This document shows, one piece after another, positions 34,277-47,900 of a stretch of DNA of 64,000 bases. The position numbers and the translations under genes were made by a program. The DNA comes from Vitis vinifera (taxonomy: Eukaryota > Streptophyta > Magnoliopsida > Vitales > Vitaceae), in NCBI RefSeq assembly GCF_030704535.1, contig NC_081818.1, positions 26,203,001 through 26,267,000 on the forward strand. The letters are read 5' to 3'. The stretch's first letter is position 1. Each line of letters opens with the position of its first letter. The notes below the pieces were generated by a model that saw only the letters and a list, made by a program, of their open reading frames with translations, made no database searches and had not been told where the DNA came from.

Positions 34277-37200
34277 CTACTCACTGTTCATCCATACTTC
34301 CCGGAGGAGCTGATACCTTACGTCACTTTGACTGCCATTTGCCCTTGATTTCCAGTTGGATTTTGTAGGGACAGGTGATGGCCTGAAGCCATCACTTATG
34401 ATTGAAGATAAGGGTGAATTTAATTCTTCAAGCTCATCATCGCTGGTATGTGATTTTCTGAGCACCGAGGAGTTGCTTCTTCTCAGATGAGATTGATTGC
34501 CGACCTCTCCAAGAATGCTTGCAAGGGAAGCTGCTGGAGGTGGCGCATAGACTATAGGAGCTGCAATGCATGGGAAGTTTGTGATAGAGTCCTCCCCAGC
34601 TTCAAAGGGATCCTGAATCAAAGTAAAACCAAGAAGATTGCCATGACTATATTTAAAAATAGGTGATGGGTCATGAAGCTTGTCAGGTTAATCATCAGAG
34701 GCAGCAATGGATTTAGAATGGCATAGATGCCCACATAAAAAAAATGGTGTAGACTGTACCAAGCCTTTGTTTGCAAAAGGAAAATTATCATGCAGGATAT
34801 ATCCTGGGCTTATTGAAGTAAATTATAAATAAATGAGTAAACAAAATATATTAGATTCCTTTGGAATGGACTAACCTCAGAATCCAGGGCTTCAAACACC
34901 ACTCCTGGAATTGGATCCGGACAGAACTCATCAGGGACAAAATTGTCAAGAACCCTTCTGATCAATGGTGCACCAAATGTAGGGCATACCTTCAAAATTA
35001 ATAGCATTGTAGTGAGCACAAAGATATTACTCATGCAGACTTAAGACAAAATGGCATAGTTTTCAGGTTTGAACCTCTTTTCTGATGGACCTACTCAAGA
35101 GCATGTCCTTTGGAAGCATCATGAGATCACTCAAAGCATTAAGCAGATGGAAAGACTTGAATAACACATCTTGTCTCTCATCCTCAATATCATCATTCCC
35201 TTCTTCAAGCAAGTCATCCTCATCCATACCAAATAGGTCGGTAAGCCATCTAGACCAGTTTCCAATCTGTGATCCAGAAAACACAAAGGAGAATATTATT
35301 TAGTCAAAGGCAATCAGAATCCTCTTTTAACTCAAAACAATGTTGTCCGTTATGTTGTTATCACCATTTGATGGCTTGATGCCATCAGAGGTGGAATACA
35401 AGGTGCTGAGCATTCTGTGGGAAAATCCCACAGATTAAACAGAACTGAGATCCATAGATATATCTCAATCCGGTTTCCTGTATGACACCTGCACCAGTGA
35501 ACATTTCCTCAAGATTCATTGCACTCTATTTGACATGAAAAAGAGAACTGAAATAGCAATGTATGTCAGTAGCAGGAGTTGATGCAAGGTCTTTATGGTG
35601 CCTAATAGGATTGTTTGAGAATATTTGCAAAGCTTAACATACGCAATTTCAAAGGAAAAAAACAGCCAGATCCTAGACAATCTTAGGATAAACCTCTATG
35701 TTTCATGCCAAAAAGGAAAAATTAAAAATTAAAACTAAAATTATAATAATAATAAAGACACATAAGACACAGACCGTGGAGTTAAAAATCAGATAATGAT
35801 GGTAGAGAGAATGCAAGAAATGCAGCCATTCTAATATAGGGAAGAACAGTCCATTCCCACAAATAAGTGATACAATTACAAACAAGTTCTGTAAATAACT
35901 GTAATATGGCTAATAACCGAAGGGCATCGTGGCTTAGTCCTTCTGCGCAGTGAGTGGGTTACTCTTGGTCCCTCGTGTTCTATGTTATTGCCATTACAAC
36001 TAACAATAAAATTAACAAGACAACAAAATTTGAATTTCTTACCACATTTTTCAGCTGTGCACCAGCACCAAAGCTGGATTTCCCAGCAGGAATGGGAAGA
36101 ACTTTGGAATCACTAATGGGATCAGATACAGGATCTGTTGGGATCTCGTCAACAGATTCACGAAGAATAGCATTGAACATAGCCACATCTAGTCTAACCA
36201 CACATTGCTCCATTACCTAGACACATGACAGAGGCACATCCTAATGTCAAATTTCTAGAGTAAGAAATGAAGCTTCATTAGTTTACAGTTCAAACTAAAA
36301 TGGGACCATTAATAAAGCAATAACTTGGCTCTAGAAAATGTTGATAAGAGATGTTATCACTTGAAAAACAGCCATGAATTTGCATTAAATACCAATTTCT
36401 GCTGAAGAATTGTAGGTGATTCACCAACCAATCTGGCACACAAACACAGGACACAGCCACAAATGCATATTTTTTCAATAAAGAATTGCCCACCAATTAA
36501 GCATACAAACACAAACAGAGTTTTCTAACATAGTTTAGTTGAAGCAGAAAACTACAGACCCTGCACATGACTGTTTAATCAAAATATCTAATCAACTGAA
36601 ATATAGTTCTAGGGATTTTTTTCTACAAAGGAAGAATTTCATTGCTGATAACCGGATATGATAGCTATACATATCAAAGACAATCAACTTACCACGTGGA
36701 ATAACTGGATCAAAGTTTTGGCACTCACTGAGAGATCATGTTGAGGCCACAAATTATTTTGTGTGCTATACCGGGACTAAACTCTCAATGTAAGAGCTCT
36801 TGTGATCAATCATGTCTAAAAGGTAGGATTTTGCTGCTTGCATCATTTAATTATGAAGTGCTAATGTAGTTTCACATTTTTCTAAAATTTTTATTCTATG
36901 TGTTCATGTTCCTATAGATGCCAAAATATCATATAGTGTCATAGGTTTACTTAACAATATAGCCACAGCATTTTCCTTCCCCCGTTCTCCACATGCAAAT
37001 CATGACAGGAAAAATGCAATTTATAGTTACCAAGCTAGCCAGCACAGGCAAGCAGCCACACTCATGTCCTCCTGCTCGAACAGGACAAAGTCTTTCACAG
37101 GCATCCTTGAAAGCTTTCTTCCAAAGGTCTAAGGCAAAATTCACTTGCTCCTGGTCAGATGAACCAGAAGTCCTTCCATAGCTTTTCCTTGAATCAGAAT

Positions 37201-40200
37201 CTGTATCTCCATAAATTTCTTTCATAGCAGCAGATTGCATGTGTGGAGTCAAAGTCTGAGAGAGGGAGAGAGAGGCAGATCAGGTAATAATTAGAAATTG
37301 TGATCTGCTTTGAAAAGAAAGTTTTTGATATCTTGCATTTACAGAAAAATTCAACAGAAGAGGGGGATATGGAGGAATGACCTGCCACCAGACAGACTCA
37401 ATAATTCGGGAGAAGATCCAAGCTTCAAGCTTTTCTAGTGCAGATATTAATGTATATGGGTCTTTCCAGTCACCAAGACTTGAAGCATTCTTGTTTTCCT
37501 TACTGCTGGGGGGGAATTCCTTCCATTTTAGTGGAGATAATCTCTGGTTATTTCCTTTTCCAATGCCATTCCTTTCGTTGGAAGATCCAGCAGAAAGTTT
37601 TTGCCTTGGGATCCCAATGGCTTGGCTTATAATTGCTCTCAACACAACAGCATTTGACAACCAAAAGGTCAACCTGCATTCAAGGATGAAAAAAACAAAT
37701 AAGCTCTGAAGATACTCTACCGCTTGTAGTTAGGACTGAGGTTTCGTTGGGTTATGAAAATTCTGGAAATAGGCTTTAACATCCTGCTTATAAAGCAGTA
37801 GTTTGGGTAGAATCCACAGAAAGGTAAACCAAGCCACACAGCTGTGAAGCTGTCAAACATCTTTCAGTGGACTATTCTTAGTTGTATTATGGAAGATGCC
37901 CTCTAATATCCTCGATCAATTAAGTAAGAAGATTCAAGTTCCAGTCCACCATGAGAAGTGGAAACCTTTTGAGCAAAGTCAACTTAACCTGCTATAAGCT
38001 TAAGGGGTTTATCACTTCAAAATAGTAACAAGAATAAATGATAAAGACTAGACAAAGAAGGATGCTTGAGGGAAATGCAGAAAATAGCATGATTCTGAAA
38101 TACCTTGGAACATCATTGCCACATGCTTTTGCAACCAAAGCTAATCCTGAAACAGCACTTCTAGCTGCACTGGCTCTCCTTGATTGTGAACTCTCTCTGC
38201 AAGCATGAAGATACATCCTAGATAGGCGCCGAGCTGGGGCATGTACCTTATTCATGGAACTTCCATGCTCAGCAACAACTGAGTAAAGAGCTGCCTCTAT
38301 GGCAGCAGCTTCTCTCAATTCTCCCTCAAGCATCTTTATTTTGTCCTCCAATTGCTGTATTTTTCTTTCAGAAAAGGTGTTTCTTGTCTCCGTATAGATT
38401 ATAGTGTCTTTTCTTCCGCTGCCTATGAAGCCTCTTGCTCCATTCTGTCTATCTCCCAGAACTCCAACTTCCTTTGCTTCTTCAATGAACTGGTTACCAC
38501 CCACCAAATTGTTGCTTCTAGCTGAGTCTGATGACGATCGAACAGATTTCACATGTTTTAATCTATCACTACTTAGGATATTGCTCTTCAGTTCATGATT
38601 TCCCCAGCTGAAAGAAAGTGTATCACTTCCTGATGAGGCTTGCTTTCTGGTAGCATCTAGTGAAACTCTATTAGATGGTTCCTCTTCTATAGAATGCTCT
38701 TTCTCTTCCAAGTTTTCTCTTTCCTGTCTATATTCTTTTTGTTCCTTTTCATCTCTGTCCTCCATGGGACCATTGTCAGTAGTTACACCTTCCTCCAGGC
38801 CATTTTTTATGGGCCTCCTCACTTCCTCTTCATACTCCTCTCTATTTGCTTGAGAATTAGCAGAATTTGCAAAACTCAATTTCTCAACTGCATGGGAGTT
38901 GATGCCAGGGGATGCCACTTTGGCTAGAAAACCATTTGATATTTTCTCCCCGGTGCTCTGTTTAGCATTACCACCAGTTTCAGTTTTGCCACTAGGAACC
39001 TTTTCATGAGCCTCCCGGGGCAAATCTTCATGGTCATTGCTTCGGATGCTGGTATTAGACTCTTCTTCCATTCTTTCATAAACTATGGATGAGGAAGACG
39101 AATGACTGCTGAGGGTAAGAATCCTTTTTGGAGTTGATGTACTAGACTCAGGGGAGTCAGGTAAAGAAGGATGACCATTTACAGGGCTCCCCAGATCAGA
39201 AGACAAGTCTATTGATGACATGCAAGATGAATTCCCCTCCAGACTTGGATGTGGTTCAATTATTGGTGTCGTGTCCGAATTTGTGAGTCTCAGCTTTGAA
39301 TCTGAGGCTTGTTCCTCATTACCGCCTCCTGTGTTATTATTCACCCTCTCTGACCCATTCTGAAATTCAAATGCCAGTTTGCCATTTAACAAGAACTTTG
39401 TATACTAATTTAACAAGATAAAAACTAGATTCATGAATAATTCTTCCCGAACGTTTAGATCAGATAATGGACTCCATTTAGGCAAGACACTCCAACTTTG
39501 ATTTCCCTAACTGGGAGGCAAGCGACTTATGCATACATCAAATTTCTCAGAACATAATAAACTGCTCAAGGTACCAGAAAAGGGTTGCACATAACAAAAC
39601 CAGTCCAGACTTCAGTCAAAATAGGATCAGAGTGAATATTTCAAATCAATAAGAAAACAGAATGAATTAAACAAGTACAAATACCTTTTCATTTTGATGT
39701 GGTAAACCCCCATTAGACTGGACAGCAGTGGAAACAGCCAGAGATGAGTGTGAGGAAACATCATCATCAGTAGAGGAGGTGATCTCAGCTTCCTCAGCAT
39801 ATTCTTCATTGATCAAAGCAGAAACAGACTCTCCACCAGTCTTGTGAAGGGATGCTTCTTTTAACAGGTTGTCCCTTGATGAGGAACTGGTGCGACCTTT
39901 ATCAACTGGCTGGATTTTAAGGAATAAAACTGGTTGAGCAGTGTTCCTAAAGCTCCTCTTGCAATTCATGGGAATACTTATGCTTGAGATTTCCCTAATA
40001 ATGCCATAGTCTGCCAAGTCTAGAATGGCAGTTCCTAACAGCTGACCTCTCACAGTCTTATCCCTCCGTGGCTCATACAAATTAAAATCTAAGCAATTTT
40101 TGTGGAAGGTATCAGCATCCCCACTTTTGAGGGCAAATTCCCTGACTAAAGTCACAGACAGCCGAAAAGACTCATTGAATTCAATTTTCCCATCACCAAT

Positions 40201-40395
40201 ACCAGACCCCAGTGCAGGTATGACAGAGCTCGTAGACCCAGAAGTCCGATCACCATGTTCCCATTGGATCAGGACAGCACGTTGGGACCTCAGAGATTGA
40301 GATGGTGGCCAAGGCTTAATCTCCTGAATATGGATTAGATAATCTACATGAACTGAGCCACTTTTTCTGTTGTTTGTTCTCACCCCTAGAACCAT
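34277..40395 (-). CDS. NT-C2 (EEIG1/EHBP1-type) domain protein with DIL-like C-terminal half (8 coding exons, 1,099 aa)
   Basis: Exons: 40395-39685, 39359-38104, 37673-37382, 37255-37031, 36216-36043, 35266-35075, 34989-34876, 34612-34277, total 3,300 nt. The start MVLGVRTNN is preferred to upstream in-frame codons because the NT-C2 domain (about 8-165; HVDYLIHIQEIKPWPP, VLIQWE, GKIEFNESF) begins there. Residues about 200-560 are low-complexity, Ser- and Glu-rich and encoded mainly by one large exon. A coiled coil (RKIQQLEDKIKMLEGEL) sits near 565-590. From about 600 to 900 comes a helical region (ALYSVVAEHGSS, FWLSNAVVLRAII, LEKLEAWIFSRIIESVWW) like the dilute (DIL) domain of class XI myosin tails. 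NT-C2 proteins are membrane or actin-linked adaptors; plant relatives include PMI1-type chloroplast-movement proteins. The specific role is unknown. Two donors are unusual (CAG/GTCATT at 37382, GAG/GTTCAA at 35075). From memory the counterpart is At3g01810. Confidence 0.92.
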
Positions 40396-40473
40396 GGTTG
40401 CAGAATACTGGTAATTCTTTGACGGGGAATGCCGCACCAATGTGTTTAAGATATATATTCATTCACAAGGCTC

Positions 40474-41613
40474 CTGAGTGAGAGAATAAAACCCATGCTT
40501 CAGCAGAAAAATTCTTGAACCAGAAATAATATATTCTATATGTAGATGGCAAAAGCCAGTTGACAGTATGCTCTCAAAGAAGCTTTTCCAATATTGTAGT
40601 ACTATGTATTTAGTTGGTTGCTAGGAAAATGTAAGAAAACAAGAGAAAGCTCTGATCTCAAATTTGTCACTATTTTGGATATTTGGCTCCATTGGGATCT
40701 CCAGAGTACAATGGAACCAGTCCAAAGGAAAACTACAGAAAATAAGTTGAGAAATTAATTCATTTGAAATATTTTAATTGACTTTTCTTTGCCTCCTCTC
40801 TCTGAGATCCAAACAGAGAGATAGGAAACAGAAAACTCCACCAAACTGAGCCCTATACAGCCCATGCAGTTCAGTTGAGTCCAGGTTTCCATTTTCTTAA
40901 AAAGAAAAACATTAAACTCCAATTTTTTTCTTTACTTTCCCTACATTTTCTCGGAAACCAAGCAGCTAGAGAAATCTACTTTTCAAGAAAGGATTAAAGA
41001 GCAGCACGGTCGGCTTATTTAAGATCGTCCCCAACAACAACAACAACAACAAAAAAAAAAGAAAAAAAAAAAGAAAAAAAGAAAAAAAGAAAGACTCAGA
41101 AAATAAATGCATTCACATGAAAACCCATTAAATTATGAGAGTAAAAAATTAAGAAAAAAAAATTAAATAGTAGAAGCTTCGGAAATGAAGGAAAGCAACA
41201 CATAAACTTCAAGAAAAAATGGAACTCAAAGACTGCAAAATAAAAACTAAAAAAAATCTCTCCTGAGACTCTCAGCTGATCAAAATGCACGTGCAAAACG
41301 AAAGCTAAATCAGCAATACAACGCTTTGAAAAACCAAAACAAGATCTGTTTGAAGCTCATTCCACACCAAAAGCATCCCAATCTCAGTAAAACGAGACTG
41401 CAACATTTTCTTCAGTACCGAAACACTTCACAAAATTTAATTTTTCTTTCTGTATTTCCACATCAGATCAAGAACATTTCCCACAGATTCATCACAATGC
41501 CACCACCACCACAAAAAAAAAAAAAAAAAAATGCAAACTACATACAAAATTGACAAAAAAGAATCAGCCAAAAACTTCTCTAAACAGGAAAATTCATGAA
41601 AAATAAGACTTAC
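40474..41613 (-). other. Probable 5' UTR intron of the NT-C2 gene
   Basis: A strong donor (CCG/GTAAGT, exon end at 41614) and a possible acceptor (CACTCAG/GAG, next exon starting at 40473) frame about 1.14 kb. If used, the upstream exon carries an ATG at 41694 that opens a 32-codon reading frame ending before the NT-C2 start. It contains a (CAA)n plus poly-A tract near 41035-41095. Confidence 0.5.
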
Positions 41614-41799
41614 CGGAGAAGTCAACTGCGGGAGAATCGGAGTAATGCCGAAAAAAAGAAACGGCCACATATTTCGTATAGAAGGCTCGGCCATGGGACT
41701 GAAATATCTGAGTCTGAGGTAGTGACGGAAAAAAATTGAGAATGTCTGAAAAAAAAAATAGAAAAATTAGAAAAAGCGGAGATAGCTGACGACGACTCC

Positions 41800-42840
41800 C
41801 AGGTTTTTTCTATGGAGTAAATATTTAAGTTACTTTAGAGGGGCCGAAGTGCACCGGCAATTATCAAATCTGGCGTGCGAACACGACGTCGTTTTAGCTT
41901 TGTTTGGTACCGATGCTTTGGTGGAAATGATGGCCTATAACAAATATTGTAGACCAGTGCTTTGCTCACGAATGGTACTTCACTCGCGAGTGCGCCACAC
42001 GCTCTTCATCTAGAGAACTCCCCGCCACCGACCACAGCCGGTTATTTATGGATCTGGATATAAATTAATTTAAGGAAATTTTAACCGACACTCCTTTGCG
42101 ATAATTTTCTATTTTTAAATTTAGTTAACAGGTGAAATTAAAGTTAATACCATGATTTTTAAACAACAATGAAAAATTCTTATAAAAATTAAATTAATAT
42201 TTTTTATTTTATAATAATTTTGTTAAATAAAATTAGGTAAATTAATATAAAAACTCGCATTAATCTACTGTCCAAATTAAAAAAAACAATCAATTCAAAT
42301 TTGACTTCTAATCCGAGAGATACTCGACCCTGACTCAATCCAATTTATTTTTTTAAACTTGGTTTGATTGGATTGCATAATTTAAAATTCGTTTATATTG
42401 AATTTTTTTTAAAATAAATTTTTTATATATTTATATCAAAATTTAAATAATAAATAAGACAAATTTTCAAGATAATAAAAAAATAAACTTATATACTTTT
42501 TTAAAAAATAAAAAAATTAAATGAGATAATTATAATTTGATATTTTTTTTAATCTAAAAAAATCAGTATTATTATATAAGATATAGCATTACAAATATTA
42601 TAAAAATAATAAATTTGGCTTCTAATTAAGCTCGAATTGTTTAAATATTGATTTGAGTCCAACCCAAAATCACATTTGGATTGAGAAAAATTAACCTAAA
42701 TTCAATTTAAGTAATAAAAATGTTTGTTTACGCCCATCTAAACACCGAGTTAGGTTTGGGTTGGATCAGATCAACCCGTCCAAGTTGTACCATTAATTAA
42801 TTTTATTAAAAAAAACTTATTAGAAACCGATCCAAATACA
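41800..42840. other. Intergenic region upstream of the NT-C2 gene
   Basis: 41700-41890 is probably the promoter side of the NT-C2 gene (GC-richer, with an ACGACGTCG palindrome-like motif near 41883). The rest is AT-rich with degenerate direct repeats around 42240-42780 (AAATTTGACTTCTAATC and AATTTGGCTTCTAATTAAGC blocks). No gene supported. Confidence 0.5.
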
Positions 42841-42846
42841 AATTAA

Positions 42847-43874
42847 GGTGGTGTTGGCTTTTTTAGAGCCCGTTTGGTAGTGATTCTAGTGGAAGTGTTT
42901 TTATTTGAAGTGTTTTCTGCTATGGTGTTTCTGTGAAAAACACTTTTATGATAATCAGAAAAAATGATTCTAAAATGTTTCTGATAATATATTGTATAAA
43001 TATAAAAACACTTTTAATATTAATAAATTACCAAAAAAGACATACAATTTTAATTAAAAAAATGATATGATAAACAAAAAAAACTTTTTATTAATGAAAA
43101 AACATCTAAATCACTAAAAAAATAACATTGAATAAAAGATAATTTTAAAATTAAAACAATATATGATTACCTATTAATTTCTAAAAAAAAAAAAAGACTT
43201 TTCTAATTAAAAATAATAATTTTTTTATCACTATACTAAAATTTTAAAAAATATTTACAAAAAACATCTAAATCAATAAATAAAAAAAAGATTGAATAAA
43301 AGATAATTTTAAAAGTAAAACAATATATGACCACCTATTAATTTCTAAAAAAAAAAAAGATTTTTCTAATTGATTTATCATTGGGGGCATTTTTGGAATA
43401 TTTCAAAAAATTGAAGTGTTTTTTAAAAAAAAACACCTGTCAAGTGATTCTCTAAAAATCACTTCAAGTGTTTTTCCAGATTTTCAAAAGTGTTTTTTAA
43501 AATTTGCCAAACACTTTATTTTCATCCAAAAACACTTAAAAGTGTTTTTAAGGGTAGAAACACTTTTAAAAATCACTGCCAAATGGGCTCTTAGTTTTTT
43601 GCTAAAAACAATTTGTTTTTAAAATTTAGATTATTTGTTTTACTATTTTTTTATAACTTATTATAAACTTTTTACTAAATAAAAAAAATCAAAATATTTA
43701 ATTTTTTTTAAATAAAAAAAATATATTGATTTTATTTTACTTTTTAATATTTGATATAAATAAAATACTATAAAAATAAACAACATAATATTTAATAATA
43801 CAAAAACAACCTAATATTTAACACTATTTAAAATTAAAGTCCCATTTAAAATTAAATAAAAAACAAACCCTACC
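42847..43874. mobile_element. Outer Tourist/Harbinger-like MITE, split by a younger MITE
   Basis: The left end GGTGGTGTTGG and right end CAAACCCTACC form imperfect inverted termini. TAA at 42844-42846 and TAA at 43875-43877 flank it. After removing the inserted element, the remaining ~300 bp follow the same block order as the 273-bp element at 11797-12069. It is non-coding and older than the insertion. Confidence 0.7.
42866..43590. mobile_element. Inner Harbinger-like MITE, 725 bp, inserted in the outer one
   Basis: The left end GAGCCCGTTTGGTAGTGATT and the reverse complement of the right end, GAGCCCATTTGGCAGTGATT, match at 18 of 20 bases. TTA at 42863-42865 and TTA at 43591-43593 are its target duplication. 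The interior is AT-rich with an imperfect internal duplication (ATATGA-CACCTATTAATTTCTAAAAA blocks near 43150 and 43328). No transposase. Confidence 0.85.
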
Positions 43875-43879
43875 TAATC

Positions 43880-44990
43880 AATCACACCTGTATCAATTGA
43901 AGATTCAATTGAATTCAATTCATAAAGGTAGGGAGAGTGCGCGTGGGGAAAACGCGAAGACAGGATAGTGGGGGCGTGGGCGTCGTTTTCAGGAATTGGT
44001 TGGATGCTTGCGCCGACACAAAGCTGTGGGCATTGGTAAAAAAGGCCAATGCCCTAGGCTCCATGCATACCCACTCATCCACCGTCCTGGACCCTCTCCT
44101 CTCTCGGTTTGTTTCCTTTTTCTTCCAAAATTATATGCGATGCCACTTCATCAGCACACTTAATATAAATTCTGTACTTTCAATTAAATTAAATCCCATT
44201 AATGGGGGTGTGAAATTGCATCCATTAAAGCTGCATATGATGAGGCCTTTGGGACTTATCAATTATTACGCTACATATTGTATTCATAGAAAAGTACATC
44301 AATTCTATTCTACTTTATTATTTATATTTTATATTCTACCCTCGGCTGTGATGTTAGGAAGTTGAGGTGAGCTTGTCACCAGCTAGCTTGAACTGCGGTC
44401 AAGCTATAGAACACGCAAGTTACCTAACCACCGCCACGACTACCACCCCCATTTTTCCATTTTTGTCCTTTTTGGGTTTAATATAGGCTCACGTGTTCGC
44501 CAATTAATTACACATTTAGGAACTGTTTGGCTTTAATTCTAAGCAAATGATGCAGCATTATTCATTTGAAATGTTGGTCATATCTTTCCTGTTTTCATTC
44601 ATTATTTTCTCATGCATCATTCTATAACCAAATCATTTTCCTTTTTCAACTCTTTGAAATACAACTCATAACTCAATAGCAGTGGCCATCAATCATCATT
44701 CATGGATCAACTTCTGCTTCAAAATCCCTATAATGGCAACAGCAATGTATGAAAAGTGAAAACAAGAACAAACTTTCTAAGCTAATATCAGCTAGTATGG
44801 GGATGGCATGGCATGGCATGACATTTAGCATTTACAATTGTACATTGCAGAGATGGGACTGAGGGAAGGCAGCCCAATTATGTATAGGGATGCTTTATGT
44901 GTTGAGAGAGACACTCTTAAATATGGTTATATTGGCTACCTTTTCATGCAAGATGAATGGTGATGAAGTAGCTGTGGGGTGTGACTCTGC
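43880..44990. other. Intergenic region downstream of the LRR receptor-like kinase
   Basis: The open frame at 43937-44365 (+) has no recognisable domain and runs into AT-rich sequence; it is not called. 44740-44990 probably holds the 3' UTR of the minus-strand LRR-RLK gene. Confidence 0.5.
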
Positions 44991-44999
44991 CACATGAAA

Positions 45000-47900
45000 T
45001 TATGTTTGGGATGCTCCATCAGATTTTTGATCAGCATCAGCTGTGGCCTGGACTTGAGCTGCATACTGCAGGTTCCAAAGTACATCCTCAAATGAGGGAC
45101 GGGTAGATGGTTCAGGAGAGACACATTTGCTTGTGATTGATACCACAATTGATAATGATTCTTGTGAGGATGTGGTTAGTACAATTGGATCCACGATTCG
45201 CTTCCGACCGTCTTGACTCCCAAAGGATGCCTGCAACAGGTAAAACCAGGTCTTGGAAATCTACAATCTCAAGCGAGCTAAAAATGTCAACATTCTTTTG
45301 AAATTTTGAAATGTTGTGTAATTCAAGTCATTCAATTGACATACTTAGGAATTGTATCTTCCAAACTTTTTCAGCTAAATGTCTATCTCAAATTTGAAAT
45401 CAAGACAATAAAAATCAAAATAATCTCATTTTGATAATGACAAAGAGAAAATTAATTGTGGACTCCAGCCTACTGGGTGTCAATACATGCCCTGTGGTCC
45501 CTTCAACCATGAACCCACAATAAGGACCTTACTTAAAAGATCTTTACCATGCTCATTAATACAGAAGCCTATCCTAGGTGGTGTTGCCAAGACCTTGTAA
45601 CTTCAAAACCCTCAAAGGCAATCGTGGTGGCTGCTAGTGGCTAGTGTAAAGGTCAAGACATCAAGGTATGAGCATCAATCCTATATGGGGGTGTCAAAGA
45701 GGAAACTCTGTTCCATGGACAAAGCTTACCTCGATGATGACCCATGATCAATGTCCACTCAATATGCCTCTTTGGCTTGTGTAAACCCAATTCTTCTTAA
45801 ACTTCTTGTGGGACAAACTATAAAAGGCTAATTTGGCCCATTAGGCTGCACATGCCAAGGGCTGCAATTCTCTTTAGTCCTGCAGGCCAGCCCAACCAGA
45901 TCTCACCCATCAGAACCTATTAATAAGGGCCCACACCACATTGGGCCAAGAACACTCTCCCATTCCCCAGGGCTTGCTGCATCTCTCAACTCTCAGTCCT
46001 CTCAAATGCCCCATTTTCCATAGGTTTTTATGGCCTATTTCCCACAACCAAGTGCCCCACTTCAAACAATTTCATAAACAAAAAAATTATTGGAGACTCA
46101 AGCTTGGAGAATAAAAGGCTAGTTATGATCATTTTATATATAAAGGTTACGGAAATGAATGCAAAAGAGCATCATAATCTTATTGAATAGAACTAGTTTG
46201 CAACCAAGTAAAACTTTAATGTACAAATTACCATTTCATTAAGCAGAAACGTCTCTCCTTTTCCAGTTACTATAGGGCCCACGAGTGATTCAAGCAAGAT
46301 AAATCCGAAATTATAAACATCATCCTCTAATTGTTTCCTTTGCCTACACCAAAGGATGTCATCGAGTCAAAACCTTGTAGAGAATCACTGAAAGGTTAAT
46401 TGCACCAACAATCAAATTTTAAAAGCTGAAAGCAGGTAAAAATATCCTCCAATATTTGGAAAATAAAAATGTTTTCGTTTTCATACATGTTATAGAGAAA
46501 ATCTCACTGAAAATTGTTAAATAGGATTCTTACCATGGTTTGCCTCCTTCCTTCTTTGCCTAAAAATAAAACAGAAGATGTCAGAATAAACGGATAACAG
46601 TGATATTAAGAAGGGCCAACAAGTTAATCTAAACCAGGAAACATACATCAACTTTTTCATTCTCTTCCATAATGATGGACATCCCATAGTCACTCAACTT
46701 TGCTATCCTATGCTCGTCTAGCAATATATTATTTGTTTTCAGTCGGTTGTTAAAAGAACCTGGAATCACTCCAGTATGAAGAAAGTGAACAGCCTTTGCC
46801 ACACCAATTAGAACCGCCAATCTATCTGACCACTTAAGAACCTTAGCCGGACAATTTTCTGCACACATCAGGGTTGGCTAGATAAGTTAGAAGCCTCCAA
46901 TACATAAATTCAAATGTGTACCCAAAAAGTTGGTTACAAGCCATAATTCAAAAAGTCCAAAACAATCAGATGTCCAAATAAACCGGCCCATACAATTTCT
47001 TCTGACCATTCACATTTTTCTGAAAATGAAGGGCCAAATCTCAATGGTTAAAACCTAGCAAATACATATTTACACTAATAACTGGTCTAGGCAACCCCTT
47101 AGTTGGGGGATCTATACGGCCATGGTCCAACTCAGCACACCTTTATCCCAATTATTTGGGATCTGTTATATAAACTCCATTCCACCATTCTTTTATTTAT
47201 AAGATATGCACTGTTTGGCCTCAAATATCTGTGTCTGCAGTATAATTTTATGAACCAATATGCTATGCTGACCTGAGAGATGAGTATGATAATTCCCATT
47301 GGGCATGTATTCATATATAAGAAAGAATCTATCAACATTGGAATCATCTTGTCCACCGCCATCAATGCAATGACCCAATAGGGAAACCAAATGTGGATGA
47401 CGAAGTTTTGAAAGCAAATCCAGGCGAAGTTTAAGGTTTCGAATTGAATATTTCCTATACAAAGTTATAGTTCGTATGCCAACATATGCTCCATTTTCTA
47501 ACTTTCCCTTGTAAAGCTGCAAAAGAAAAACAAAAGTGATATAGAGTTAAGTCAAAACAACATAATTGCAATCATAATATGGCCATGCCTCCAAGGATCA
47601 TGAATCATAAATTGACAGAAACACCATCTTGGAACAATCCAAAGGCTTAGTTACGGTTACAGAGCATATTTAAGTTTCCAAGGGATACCTTGCCAATAGA
47701 TCCTTCACCAAGAAATGTCATTGGATCAAAATTATTTGTGGCATCCTTTAACTCCTCTAAGGAAAATAATCGATATGTTGGGGAACCTTGTGTCCCAAGC
47801 TTTGCTGCTTGAGAAATGAATCCTGAAGAAAAAGAGAAAAGAAAAGTTAACCAAGCTAGGTTTTCACAAGGATCCATCAACCAGAGATACATTCTAATGA

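Noticed and set aside
35920-35970. tRNA-like words in an intron of the NT-C2 gene
   Set aside because: A weak A-box-like GGCTTAGTCC but no B-box at the right distance and no cloverleaf.
43937-44365. 142-codon plus-strand frame
   Set aside because: No domain or signal; ends in AT-rich sequence and does not join to neighbours.
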